A DNA stretch of 64,000 nucleotides from Akebia trifoliata (Eukaryota > Streptophyta > Magnoliopsida > Ranunculales > Lardizabalaceae): the NCBI GenBank assembly GCA_017979445.1, contig CM030718.1, positions 29,507,021 through 29,571,020 of the forward strand, read 5' to 3'. Shown here piece by piece: positions 36,601 through 46,900 of the stretch (the first letter of the stretch is position 1; every line of letters begins with the position of its first letter). A program made the position numbers and the translations under genes. The notes under the pieces were generated by a model. It saw only the letters and a list, made by a program, of their open reading frames with translations. It was not told the DNA's origin and made no database searches.

Positions 36601-38420
36601 AGCCCATTTTCTAGAACAGAAAACACAGTAGCAGATGAAGACGGAGGATAATAATTTGTTCACAATTTCAAATGTTAGTAACGAAATGATAATTAGTAAC
36701 AATTTATTGGCTTGCATGTTTAGATCAAACTTGTTCTACAAGTGTATAGAAAAATGTAGGCTTCTCTTTTTTCCTAACCCATATTCAAACCTATGGAGAC
36801 CAATGATGGCATCAACCAGGTTTCCTACAGCAAAAACTGAAGGCTATAACATCGAAAAAAGGAAGACGAAAATAAAAATAAAGAAGGACCAAAAAAGATT
36901 TATAGACACATGAGCCTCGACTTTAGATAGAGCTGAATGGAAAATGTGATTCATGCTGCCAACCCAAAAGTTTAGGATAAGGCATAAAAAATGATGATGA
37001 TGAAAGTTAAATTTTAGCCAAGAAAATTCAGATATACAAGACAAGAAGAATCAAACTCACATGCAATGAAGAAGCTCGGTTGACATACAGCGTTGCAACC
37101 AAGTTCTTGTCTGCGTCATCATCATCATTGATGGGAGCAAAACGCAATGCCTGTTCATTGCAAATAATAATCCATAGTGAAGCCAAAGCACTTCCATAAC
37201 AGAAATTTCAGAATAACTGCATCTTGGTATATCAATGGTATTAAGCAAGGGGGAAAAAAACAAGAAAAAAAAAAAAAAAGAAGAAAGCTTATACATTTCT
37301 TAGATATGTGCACCAATAAAGCTTTTGCAAATTAAGCAATTGAGCAACACTTAGGCCTGTAACTTGGTTTCCCTCCATTTGTTTGCACATCACCCCAAGA
37401 CATTAGTTATAGAATAATGACGAATGCATGCGCTTTTGGTATGTGGCTGATGTGGCAAGGGCACAGAATCGCACATCTTTTTCCTGTGTATCCCGATGAA
37501 AAAGATCCACGGTTCTGTGCCCTTGCCACATCAGCCACATACCAAAACCGTGTGCATTCATCATGACTCTTAGTTATAACCATCCATGAGAAAATACAGG
37601 ACATAAAGTCCAAAATTTGTTTGTAGATGGCTATCATCTTAAGACATAAAGCCTTAAAACGTTGGTTATTCTCAAACAAACACCTTCATTTTTAGATTGA
37701 TACTAGACCAACCAAGCACCATGCATCTACGTTTTCAAACAGATCGACTCGACTCAAACTCGTTCCAGTCAACGCAACTCAGTTGAATTTTAATTTGACT
37801 CGAGCCAAATACTTGTTTGAACAATTCGGGTCAACCAGGAAAATGCACCAAAAGTCGGACTACTAGACATATATACTCTCTCGAGTCAACTCGTAAACCA
37901 TCGAGTTGAATCGACACGTTGGACATTTGGGTAGAGTTGAGTTCTAAAGCTACTGTTCGTTGATGGCGAACCAAGCAAGGCCTTCGTTGAAACCCAAACA
38001 CTGAGCATAAATACTGGAGACACACAACCAAAAGGAAAACTATAGTGAAGAAGATTGGGACCTGTGAGTAGAAACTCAATGCTTTATCATAATCTCCAGT
38101 TGAAAAACGGTTATTGCCCTTTCGCTTTAAATCCAAAGCAACGTCCGTGTTCTTACGACAAAGAGACATTTCTGGGTCCGTTAGTTCTCGAACGACCTGA
38201 TGAGGGGGAAAAAAAACACAACTTTTGGGGAATTCTAGAGTAAGAGAAGTAAAACAAAACAGGGCTAAGAGAGTGAGAGAAGGATGATTACGTCGTGAAA
38301 CAGCTGCAGAGGGAGGAAGAAATCGAGAAGCAGAGAACATGTTGAAGGAAGATCTTCTGGAGTACTTTCGAATATCATTCGCTTAAGGGAGCTTGGAACC
38401 ACAGATTTCAGTTTCTCCAT
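24614..38420 (-). CDS. TPR-MYND-SET protein, SMYD4-like (At1g33400/TPR9 type)
   Basis: Exons: 38420-38292, 38196-38062, 37150-37061, 36610-36539, 34194-33993, 32824-32706, 31398-30991, 30889-30755, 30108-29971, 29282-29127, 28943-28704, 27911-27745, 26401-26287, 25507-25427, 24838-24614; 2412 nt, 803 aa, all GT-AG, frame closes. TPR helices run about 67-176 (LKRKGN, YVNRASSLHKMG, AWYRRGKA). A MYND zinc finger inside the SET domain uses C260, C263, C274, C277, C283, C287, H341 or H343, and C345. SET core: FNHSCQPN (490-497) and ELSYGP (522-527); post-SET CxCxxC at 549-554; C-terminal TPR-like helices 650-800. The family is a putative protein-lysine methyltransferase; the target is unknown in plants, and vertebrate SMYD4 serves muscle and heart. 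Exon 1 (MEKLKSVVPSSLKR) was chosen over an internal Met at 38340 because only it joins in frame and resembles relatives. Introns carry SINE, LINE and MITE insertions. Confidence 0.93.
28058..28478. mobile_element. Possible older MITE interrupted by a hAT MITE
   Basis: GGTTTAAAGTTTCG near 28058 and the complement of GATTTTAAACC near 28468 could be the inverted ends of an outer element. TTTCGG/CTCGG-rich sequence follows the left end. The inner element 28177-28417 interrupts it. Tentative. Confidence 0.35.
28177..28417. mobile_element. hAT-type MITE in intron 11 of the SMYD4-like gene
   Basis: The ends read CAGTGTTGTCAAA (left) and CAATGTTGTTAAA (complement of the right), each followed by a GCATATGC/GGTCGCATATG motif. 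Flanking 8-mers GTTGAGAC and GTTGAGGT (28169-28176, 28418-28425) agree at 6 of 8, fitting the 8-bp target duplication of hAT elements. Inside, a GATGGCATACTG motif is repeated. Non-coding. Confidence 0.7.
30545..30700 (+). repeat. Possible non-LTR tail in intron 8 of the SMYD4-like gene
   Basis: The stretch ends TTTCATTTATCAAAAAAA, similar to the CACTTATCAAAAAAA end of the LINE at 51703-55014. No coding remnant or target duplication was found, so this is weak. Confidence 0.3.
32090..32398 (+). mobile_element. LINE 3' end in intron 6 of the SMYD4-like gene
   Basis: Plus-strand codons at 32125-32239 read YEERNKRIFDGKHRS ... FFIKKWVFIPQIL then a stop. This is the conserved (W/x)ERNxRxF block at the C-terminus of plant L1-type ORF2. 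An AT-rich 3' UTR follows and ends TTAATATAAACA...CTATCAAAA, as in the intact LINE copy at 54995-55014. Only the last few hundred bases are present, and it lies antisense to the host gene. Confidence 0.7.
32511..32600 (+). repeat. RTE-type LINE/SINE tail motif
   Basis: AAAGCCTTACCCCAAAATTT followed by TGGGGTTAGCTGAACGAATC and TGTCCTTCCATTGAGTTCTG resembles the 3' tail shared by plant RTE LINEs and Au-type SINEs (GCCTTA-CCCA...TTTGGGGT-GGCT-ATGGAT...). The match is from memory of that motif. Confidence 0.45.
35503..35732 (+). mobile_element. tRNA-derived SINE in intron 4 of the SMYD4-like gene
   Basis: A box TAGCTCAATTGG (35519-35530) and B box GGTTCAAGACT (35563-35573) sit 32 bp apart, as in a tRNA head. 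A unique body of about 150 bp follows (CACTTGAGTATCTTCACTCT region) and ends in an A-rich tail near 35715-35730. The insertion lies antisense to the host gene. Confidence 0.75.
37405..37579. mobile_element. MITE, copy 2 of the 15857-16032 family (intron 2 of the SMYD4-like gene)
   Basis: The left arm has GGTATGTGGCTGATGTGG and GGGCACAGAATCG; the complement of the right arm has GGTATGTGGCTGATGTGG and GGGCACAGAACCG. The core is TCTTTTTCCTGTGTATCCCG, identical to the copy at 15.9 kb. The arms are more alike than in copy 1, so this copy is younger. The element ends begin GTTATA on both sides. Confidence 0.85.
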
Positions 38421-38734
38421 TTTTTTTCCTCACTTGTTCCTTCTTCTTCACCTCCTTTATTATTGATAATTGATACTGCTGAAGTGAGTTCGATTTGGCT
38501 CCAACTTGGGCCTCTAAAGTCTAAACCTGACCGAATCGACTCGGAATCGTTCAACGGTTCGGAATTCCAACGGAAATCGGCGTTCGTGCGAGTTTGAGTG
38601 CAATCGACTTGGTCGTCTAAACTCGGGACGTGTCGACTTAATCTTGACTGTATAAATTTTCTTCTTTTTTCGTATTTTTCTCTCTCTAAGCCCAAATGAT
38701 GATGGTAAAGGAAGGAAAATGTTGAGCAGACTTC

Positions 38735-38832
38735 CTTCTACACTGCGCTCAACACTGCAGTGACGTGGCAATGTGCAGAGAACCAAATCTTTGTACATTG
38801 TCCAGTCGGTACAGTGTTAAAGTGTACAATTG
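38735..38832. mobile_element. Degenerate MITE upstream of the SMYD4-like gene (14699-14868 family)
   Basis: CTACACTGCGCTCAACACTG and GTGACGTGGCAATGTGCAGA match the arm of the element at 14.7 kb. The right arm is only a weak complement. It lies 315-410 bp upstream of the SMYD4-like ATG. Confidence 0.5.
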
Positions 38833-38841
38833 TGATAAACT

Positions 38842-39030
38842 GACCTACCCACGTAACATACTCAAGTGACACCCCCTAACATGATAGGCTCAAGAAATAT
38901 ACTCTCCTCGAGATATAAAACTACGATTTGTCATAAAAAGGTGTAATTTTATATCCCAAGGAGAGCGGATCTACAATATTCGAGCCTATCATGTCAAGGG
39001 TGTCAATTGAGTATGCCACATGCCTAAGTA
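38842..39030. mobile_element. MITE upstream of the SMYD4-like gene (6353-6542 family)
   Basis: The left arm has CATACTCAAGTGACACCCCC then AACATGATAGGCTC; the complement of the right arm has CATACTCAATTGACACCCTT then GACATGATAGGCTC. The inner CTCTCCTCGAGATATAAAA / TTTTATATCCCAAGGAGAG pair continues the stem. The termini resemble those of the RPL17-promoter MITE. Confidence 0.75.
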
Positions 39031-39088
39031 GAATTATCACGACTCTAAATTTTATAATGAGAATAACCTCAATTCTTAGGACCTCTAA

Positions 39089-39451
39089 AGCAACTCCAAC
39101 GCAATACCCATCATTTTACTCATTCCCTGCTAACTGTATTTTGGATAGTGAAATCCAAAAATAGTGTTTCAACGCAAGACCCATCCCTCACCATTTTTTG
39201 GGTCTTGATGTTTTCAATACGAAAAAAATTTACTCCTAATAGATTACTCATCCTTTTTGGAGGAAAAAAATTCACATAATTATGTTGAAAATAAGTTAAT
39301 TTCAGAAAATTTTAAATATGGATTAAATTAAACAATTTATAGGTAATTTGGTTGCAGTGCATATCACATGGATACCCATAATTGCTATCCACAGTACCTA
39401 AAAGACTCATTTATGGGTATGAGTAGAAGGTATTGCATTGGAGTTGCTCTT
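39089..39451. mobile_element. hAT-like MITE
   Basis: Termini AAGCAACTCCAACGCAATAC (left) and AGAGCAACTCCAATGCAATA (complement of right) are a known style of plant hAT terminus. The sub-terminal TACCCAT...ACTCATT text is also inverted. Non-coding interior, AT-rich. Confidence 0.7.
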
Positions 39452-39547
39452 GGCCTCGGATTGGCACTATAATCATAATTGGCAAAATTATTGATGGATA
39501 CGAATTTTCGGATCCACCTCGAGATTATAATTTGACTATGAAGTTGC

Positions 39548-39680
39548 AAGTGCCAGCTAGCTTAGTTGATAGTCTTCGGGTGATGATACCAGAGCTTGGG
39601 TTCAATTCCCGACAGCATCGAGTTATTAAACTCATTAAAAATAGACTCACCAACCAAAACATATATATATATATATATAT
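39548..39680 (+). mobile_element. tRNA-derived SINE with (AT) tail
   Basis: A box TAGCTTAGTTGA (39558-39569) and B box GGTTCAATTCC (39599-39609) lie 29 bp apart. A short body ends CACCAACCAAAAC and then an (AT)10 tail. No full tRNA cloverleaf can be drawn. Confidence 0.65.
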
Positions 39681-41320
39681 GACTATGAAGTACTCGATCA
39701 ACATGCTCAATGTTATCCGCAAGAGAGTTTCTAGATTAGAAAACATGTATTTTTTCGCTTTGATTGTTACATTATTTACAAGAAAACCTTTTATGACTTG
39801 GTTCCTTGGATTCCTTCTGCAATCGGTCTCCTAGTCACCCACGTATTGTAATACCCTAGTTTTTTCGTGATTTGATCTTATCTTGAAAATAAATACGTTT
39901 GTGGGATGGATTCCCAACCATCTAAGCAATGCATCCTTAAATGATGTCTCAAAATCTGATTTCCCGGACGTATCTCCTTGAAGCATTGTCTTGGAATGGC
40001 AAAACAGCTCATTGCGAATGAATCCCTTTGTGGCAAGTGTCACCATCTAATTCCCAATGGCTTTTACCTTCCACACTACCTTAGCTGTTTTTTTTCTTCT
40101 TTTCTCCATATTTATTGAATAGATTCCTTTTATAATTAACGCTGGAATCGACTTTTCTTTTATAGGGAGTGGTTCTAAGCCAAATAATCGATTTCATTTT
40201 ATAGCACAAAAATCAACATGCTCTCAACCATCCAATTTATTCGATGGTCAAGCTTGAACAAATGAATTTCAAAGCTTTAATTCAAACTTCAAATCAATTT
40301 TCTCCTAAGACGAATTGAGGTGAAGATGTAGAGATTGAGGAAGATTGCACATGGAATCATAGTTGGAGGTTTAAAGTAGAAATGTGTTTTTTTGTTGTTT
40401 TGGAATGTAAGAAATGCGCTTTTATGGCATACTACGTGATAAAATCATGCATATCACTCAAATTAAAGTAGAAACGTTATAAGACAATAGTTGAAGAATG
40501 AAATCAATAACATGTTAATAAAATGAATCGATAAAAGAAATATATTGATAAATTGAATGTAGTAGATATGAGAATGTTGTGATGGATGAGTACAAAGATA
40601 AAATTACAAACAAATGTAGTTGTAGCTTCAATGGGCGATGAACTAATATCAAGTAAATAGAGATGGCTTCGACGTGCTCATAACCCAATTAAAAATGCAT
40701 TCACATCGAAGGTCCAGACAAAGATAGAGGAAGACATTGGATAATGTGGATTGCAATTGTGCGAACATTTATGAACTCACTCTCAATATGGATGACTTGG
40801 CTTTGGATACTACGCAATGAAGGAACAGTGACATTTTCTCTGACCATTGCTTAGTTTTGAATTTTTTGATTTGGTCATCAAGTAATTTGTCCACAAAAAT
40901 TTGGTGGAATTGTTGATATCCATCCCTTATAGATGATGGTCGTGTATTCTCTATATTCTTTATTTGTGGATATTCTTTTACAAATCACTAAGAGTTTCCC
41001 AAATTGAAGCATAACCCTTCATGCCGATTGAAGATTGACCTTTACGTATTGAACAATTGATGTTCTACTTCGAGTGATAATAACAATCACACCAGGTATG
41101 AGACACATAGAAATATAGTTTGTCTTGGGGAACTAGCATATTTGATTATTTATTTTTTGTTACGTGAGTGTCCAGACTTCTTGGCCTAACTATTATAGGC
41201 GAGGCAACCAACCTCTTAGAGCACCACATATTCAATCCCTTAGGAATGTGTAATATCCCACAAACCACACATGTTAGGTAAGTCAGGATAAATCCCTCTG
41301 GGTGACCAACTTCATGTTAG
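39681..41320. other. Intergenic; possible RTE-LINE relic near 40570-40745
   Basis: At 40610-40680 plus-strand codons give VVVASMGDELIS...RWLRRAH, loosely resembling the I-x-V-A-x-x-x-x-K-M-x-E-x-R-L-R-W-F-G-H block of RTE-type reverse transcriptase C-termini. It is very degenerate. Nothing else is recognised. Confidence 0.3.
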
Positions 41321-41321
41321 T

Positions 41322-41536
41322 GTGTGTTTGGTAATACTTCCGAAGTCCTAACTAAGGTGGTCGACTTTAAAATTTAGAGTTCAGAAGCTTTATTTTCGTT
41401 TGTTTCATTTCAGATTTTAGACTTCATAACCAAAATTCAAAAATTTTGAACCAACGATGGTGGACGTAGGATGAAACTTTTGAAGTTTGATTTCTAGTTT
41501 CCAAACTTTTGAAGTGTTACCAAACATAGTCTTAGT
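41322..41536. mobile_element. MITE (TTTGGTAA...-ended)
   Basis: Left end GTGTGTTTGGTAATACTTCC; complement of the right end ACTATGTTTGGTAACACTTC, continuing AAAAGTTTGG. About 210 bp, AT-rich, non-coding. TTAG occurs at both edges. Confidence 0.65.
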
Positions 41537-43510
41537 CTAATGACAAAAGTAGTAAAACTCTTAAGTTACTATGGTCGATTAGACTGTGCAATTGGACAAG
41601 GTGTGGATATTGTTCTAACCATTTTAGGTAAGATACTTTATGATATTTCTTAGGTGAGGTAGCCCATTGCCTTTTTTGTGTCACAATATCCATTTTCTCT
41701 GTGGTTCAATTTTTTATTATTGATGTTCTCTCACTACCTTAATATTCATAGGTGCACATAAACTGATACTTGTCGAGTTGTGACACTTAGTAATAGGAAG
41801 ACCATTGTTGAGCATGCTATAGTGATCAAACAAGCATGCTAGTTGGTCTCTAAGACCAAGCTAGCTACTTGGTGGGGAGAAAATTTTGCCAACCTTATTA
41901 AGGTTATATCTATTTACAAGTATGGTTTAGAGTCGAAAATTCCATGATAGCTCGGGCAATACGAGGATGGTGCTCTTAGTATGATGAATTATTCCCTCTC
42001 AAGCATTTACCATGAAAGTTGGTTAAATAGGAGGGTGAGCATAATTGTACCAACTTTTTGGGCATCTACACCCACTTACCAAAAAAAAAGAAGATGAATG
42101 GGTCCTATTAGCACTAGTAGTTGGATTCATCATTACAACTAATCATTTGAAATCTAAAATCTTAAATTTCTGCTCGTGCCACTAGGGAAGGCGAATAAAA
42201 CTCCTCTTAGTACATTTATATTGATTATTGGGTTTAAAAGGTTTTAAAAACCATTATTTTAAAGGAATTCCACAATAAAAGTTAGTTTCTATTGAAATCT
42301 CATTATATTTTTAGGTTTTCTCATAGATTTGTTTTATTTGTTTAAACTCAAATGAATGATTCCTAAGAACTCAATCTAAAAAGGAAATAACTCAATCAAA
42401 TAGTCATAATTACAATGAATAAGATAGTTCAAAAGTTGTACATAAAACTTATATTTTTCCATGAATTTATCGATTTTCATTTTCATGTTCTACGTTGTTC
42501 AAAAAAATTATGTGTCCACAAGACACGTTTGACACAGCTTAAACCATGTCTCCCGTATCCTATCAACACAAAGCTTTTAAGTACAAAAAAAAATATCGAA
42601 ATAACACATTTGACATGGCTTAATCCATGTCAAACATGTCTTGTTGACATGCCTTAGCACATGTTGACCTTTCAAGATTGACATAAGCAAACAAAAAAAA
42701 ATAAAATAAATATATATTTGTTGTTGTTGTTGTCATTGTTGTTGAAGATTTAATGCATTATCAACAATTCTTATCATCAATAATTTCTAAAAAAAATTGT
42801 TAACGTTTCTAAGCATTCAAATGTTTTATATTATAGTTTTAACTTTAATCTAAGTCAATCCCTATCATTTTCACTAATTTTTCTATTGTATTTCTCCATT
42901 ACAAACGCATTGTAAAGTAGAGAAGATAAACAAAAGAAAAAAAATTAAGCTTGATGCCTTGTAAGATTCAAAGCAACTCATAGGTGAAAATGAAGATGTT
43001 TCATTATGAAGTTCTCTGTGTGACAACGACGAGGACGAGTTATGAAGTTTAATTAAGGGTAATACTACAATGTATTTGGTTGGTGCACTTACCATGTTGG
43101 TATATTATCAGATAAATTTTACATTTTGAGGGTGTAACTATTAAATGCGTGTTGATGGCTCAAAAAGTGTTGATACTATGCTTATACTTTCCGAATGGAA
43201 GATTTGATTCTCTTTCAAAGCTTGGATAGCTTTCCTTTTGTATTTTTAGTGGGTATTTTTATTCATGAATGGGTTTTCACTCAATTGGAGGTTACCTTGC
43301 CATATAAATATAATTATGGTACCCACACACCAGATGTTTTATACTTATTTATGAAAACTTGGGATTTAGCCAAAGTAAGGGTAGATCACACTTCAAAACA
43401 AATTATAAATAAATGAGGGCAAATTGGTCTTTCTAGTTTATATTCTGGACAGTGGGGTCGTACTTCATCTAAACGCGTTTTGCCTGTGTTCCCTCGAATC
43501 GGAGAGATGA
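41537..43510. other. Intergenic, no gene seen
   Basis: AT-rich. A GTTGTTGTT trinucleotide tract occurs near 42718-42745, and GACATGGCTTAA-like motifs repeat near 42540-42660. No coding region is recognised. Confidence 0.5.
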
Positions 43511-43515
43511 AAAAA

Positions 43516-43670
43516 ATGCTGGGGTGACACTAGATTTACTGCCATTCTTACGTTTCAGACGTGAAAGTGCACATATAACCGTAGATTCTTTTAACTGTAT
43601 CGCGAGGAAAAATGTACTCACCCCACGTTAGAAATGTGAGAATAGCAGTAAACACAATCTCACCGCATCA
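43516..43670. mobile_element. MITE in the upstream region of the GOLD gene
   Basis: Left arm ATGCTGGGGTGACACTAGAT, then TTACTGCCATTCTTACGTTT; complement of the right arm ATGCGGTGAGATTGTG then TTTACTGCTATTCTCACATT. It lies 233-387 bp before the ATG at 43903. Confidence 0.7.
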
Positions 43671-43902
43671 CGACTTAGATAGAAAGGCAACAGTCGTGTT
43701 TTTCATTTACGCACGTTGGTACCCTTCTTGAAACGAGCCATTAAAAGGCGTGGACTTGTCCAAGTAATAGATTCCTCCCTCTCTGCCCTCAAAGATATAG
43801 AATATTTTCCTTCTCCGTGAAGTAATTTCAATTTCGAAGCTTGTGTTGTGTTAGATCTCCATTAAGGAAGGTGAGGTTAGATCCACTCTTGTTGCACCAA
43901 CA

Positions 43903-46900
43903 ATGGCATCCACAGAGGGATTGGTGCCCATAACTAGGAATTTTTTAGCCCGTTTTTACGACAAGTACCCTTTCACCTCTCTCTCCGAAGATGTGTCCCG
44001 CCTTTCATCTGTGCTTATTTCCATGTCCAACGATTTGAAGAAGGAGCTTCCACTCAATCAAGGTGACTTTTTTTTTTTCGACATTTATTCCGTTTTTTTT
44101 TTTTTTAAAAAATTAATTTTGTCACCCTTTTATGTTTTAAATAGTTTTAATGCTCATCTCCGGGTAGTTCTGGTGATTTTTATTTTTTAATTTTAAGAGT
44201 TTGAGAGCTAGGATGAGAGGTGGAGGTCTGGAATTTTACAGATGTTTTTTGTTTTTTGGGGGTGGGGTGTTGGGGTATTTATTGAACAAGTGAAGAGAGA
44301 GGGTTGGATGTTAGTCCCTATGAAGAGTTTTGCTAGGACCTTGAGCCTCTCCTTCTATTGGGATAAAGATATATGATGCTTTTGCATCACTGAGGAACAG
44401 AGCCCTTCCATTCTGTTATTGCTTACTTGAAATTGAGCTGTTTTAAGTTACTAAATTCTACCACAGTCATCATATGCACGTAAAGGGCGAACCTTTAAGG
44501 GGCATAGCTCATTTTGGAGTATCCCAAACCAAAGGTAAGTCTTGAGGCATATGCCTCAAAACACTTTTTAAAACCCTGTAACCAATTTCCACCAATCCAA
44601 ACACTCGTAACCCTGTAGGTGTGGCCAAATTACTACCCACTCCATTCCATAAACACCTACTCAGTATTTTTTTTTTTTTTTTTTTTTATGATCGGTAAAG
44701 AGAATTTCATTAAAAAAAGTGGAGGCCAAGGAGACCAACCGAAAGAAAGAACAACAAACCTATCAAAAGGCGAACAAGCTGCCCAAGATAGAACAAACAT
44801 TACGCCATATCTACATTACACACCCTATCCCAATTATCAAGGAAATCTTCAAAGAAAAAACCCCTAAACTCCTTAAACCTTTTACACCAAAAGAATAACA
44901 AAGCTAGTACCTCCATAACCAACTCATGCTCAGTATTGACAATTGACATGCATTAAAATAAAAATAATTAAGCATTCAGAGGGAAAAATGTCGGCTGTTC
45001 ATTTTTTTTCAGTTTTGAGCAATTTTTTTTGTAGCTAATTTACTTTGGAAATGTTTTTTGTTTTCTAGCTGAAAGTCTCTTGGCGCATGAAGCAGACTGT
45101 CCTCCTCCACATAAAATCGACGAGAACATGTGGAAGAATAGAGAGCACATTGAAGAAACTCTATTTCTATTAGAAAAACCTCATTGGCCAATACTGGTAA
45201 AATATAAGACTCTCATTTTGCGTGTCTATTATAATCTCCAATTTGTACTTGCTTTGTCCTTTCTTTTTTCTTCATGAGTTGTATTGGGTTGATGGCTTTA
45301 AAATGTAGCTCTTATAATGAACAAACCATCTAAAAGTTAGTTGGTGAACAATATGTAAATGTGAACAACATCTTTGACATTGGTGCAGCTTCAGCAACTG
45401 TCCACACCTGAAGACATTGAAATTGCTACAGTTCTTGGAGAGCTCAAAGTTAAATTGCAAAACACTTTGAAAATATTGGAATCATTCCAACAGAAGAATT
45501 CTGAGAATATATTAAACACAGGTTAGTTCTTACTTTTCTAAATGCGCAACTACCACTTTCTAGTAGAAGTTTTAAATACAATGGATCATACAATATTGCT
45601 ATGGAAGTTTGTATTCGTATTGATGTGAATTCCTTTGCCATGGGCTTCACACTCAGAGGGTGTTTTACTGTTTTTCTTGAATTTTTCTGTTTTGGTGTTG
45701 GAATTGGGACTGGGTAATAGTTTTATGACTTGTTCATTTTTCTTTGCTTTCTTGTTCCTATCTTAAGTGCATTATCTAAATCTTAGAAATAACCCCATAA
45801 ACTTTTGAGGGGAGTCTACAAAAGGAAGTTGTAGAAGTGGGAGGAAAACATAGTTGTGATGTATCCATTTACAAGCCACCGATTAGTTATGAAAAAATTT
45901 AACTTCCTATATATAAGTGTAATAATAAATAAAAAAATCGAACATAAAAGATAATTCCCAAAAGCTGAATGTTAACATACCAGGAGCTTGCAGTGGCAAT
46001 TACATGTTGGAGGCAGGAGAAACCCTTCATACCTCTAAAATTGTATATCTGCAAATTGACCTCTTCCCCTTTCTTTAAGAATCAGTCGAAACCATTTTTC
46101 TAGGATAAGGCTTCATGATGATGAGCTTTGTCGATTATTCTATTTAACTTGAATTGTATGGCTTCTAATGTGGATTGTAAAATTTATTAACTGATACTAG
46201 GACACGACAAATAGTATCTGATTCTATTGAAACTGAATCATATGATTCTTACTGTGGATTGTAACTAGCTAACAAATCCTATGAACCAGTAATCCAATTC
46301 CAATGGTTTTCTGCAACAATGGGTCTCATTGATCATGTGGGTTTAGAATTTGTTGAACAGTGCTGATGATAATATCTGGTTCAATGTTTATGACATATCT
46401 CACGTGCTCCCCGTAACAGTTTTGGTAGATGACTGTGCAGCTTTTACTGGGTTTATTAAGCATTTACGACCGTAAATGTTTTTAATGCTTCCATTGTGGT
46501 AAATTTTTCATTTTTTTGTAATGATCCCTTCACATATTTTCATTGTTAGAGATTTCCTTGGGGTCTCCCTACTATTTATCTGTTGGATAATGTTCTGTTG
46601 CATTAGATTTAGAGCATCATTCCTTGTTATGTCTTGCAAGAAACTATTTATTTATTATAGGTTCTTTAGAATAGCAGTCCACCTGCTTCTGCCCATTTCT
46701 AAGATAGTTTCTTGACAATTGATCAGGTGATCTGTGAATATATTTGCAGTTATGACCTACATGCCTCAGGATTTTCGAGGTACACTAATTAGACAGCAAA
46801 GAGAGCGTTCGGAGAGGAATAAGCAAGCTGAGGTTGATGCTTTGGTTAATTCTGGTGGAAATATACGTGATCGATATGCTTTACTATGGAAACAGCAAAT

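Noticed and set aside
37831..38340. A 169-codon minus-strand protein starting at 38340 as the start of the SMYD4-like gene
   Set aside because: It reads through two introns. The upstream ATG at 38420 gives a 43-codon first exon that joins exon 2 in frame with a clean GT-AG intron, and residues resemble related proteins.
44619..44867. 82-codon plus-strand frame with a poly-Phe run
   Set aside because: It is the T-run and antisense strand of the LINE stub at 44669-44928.
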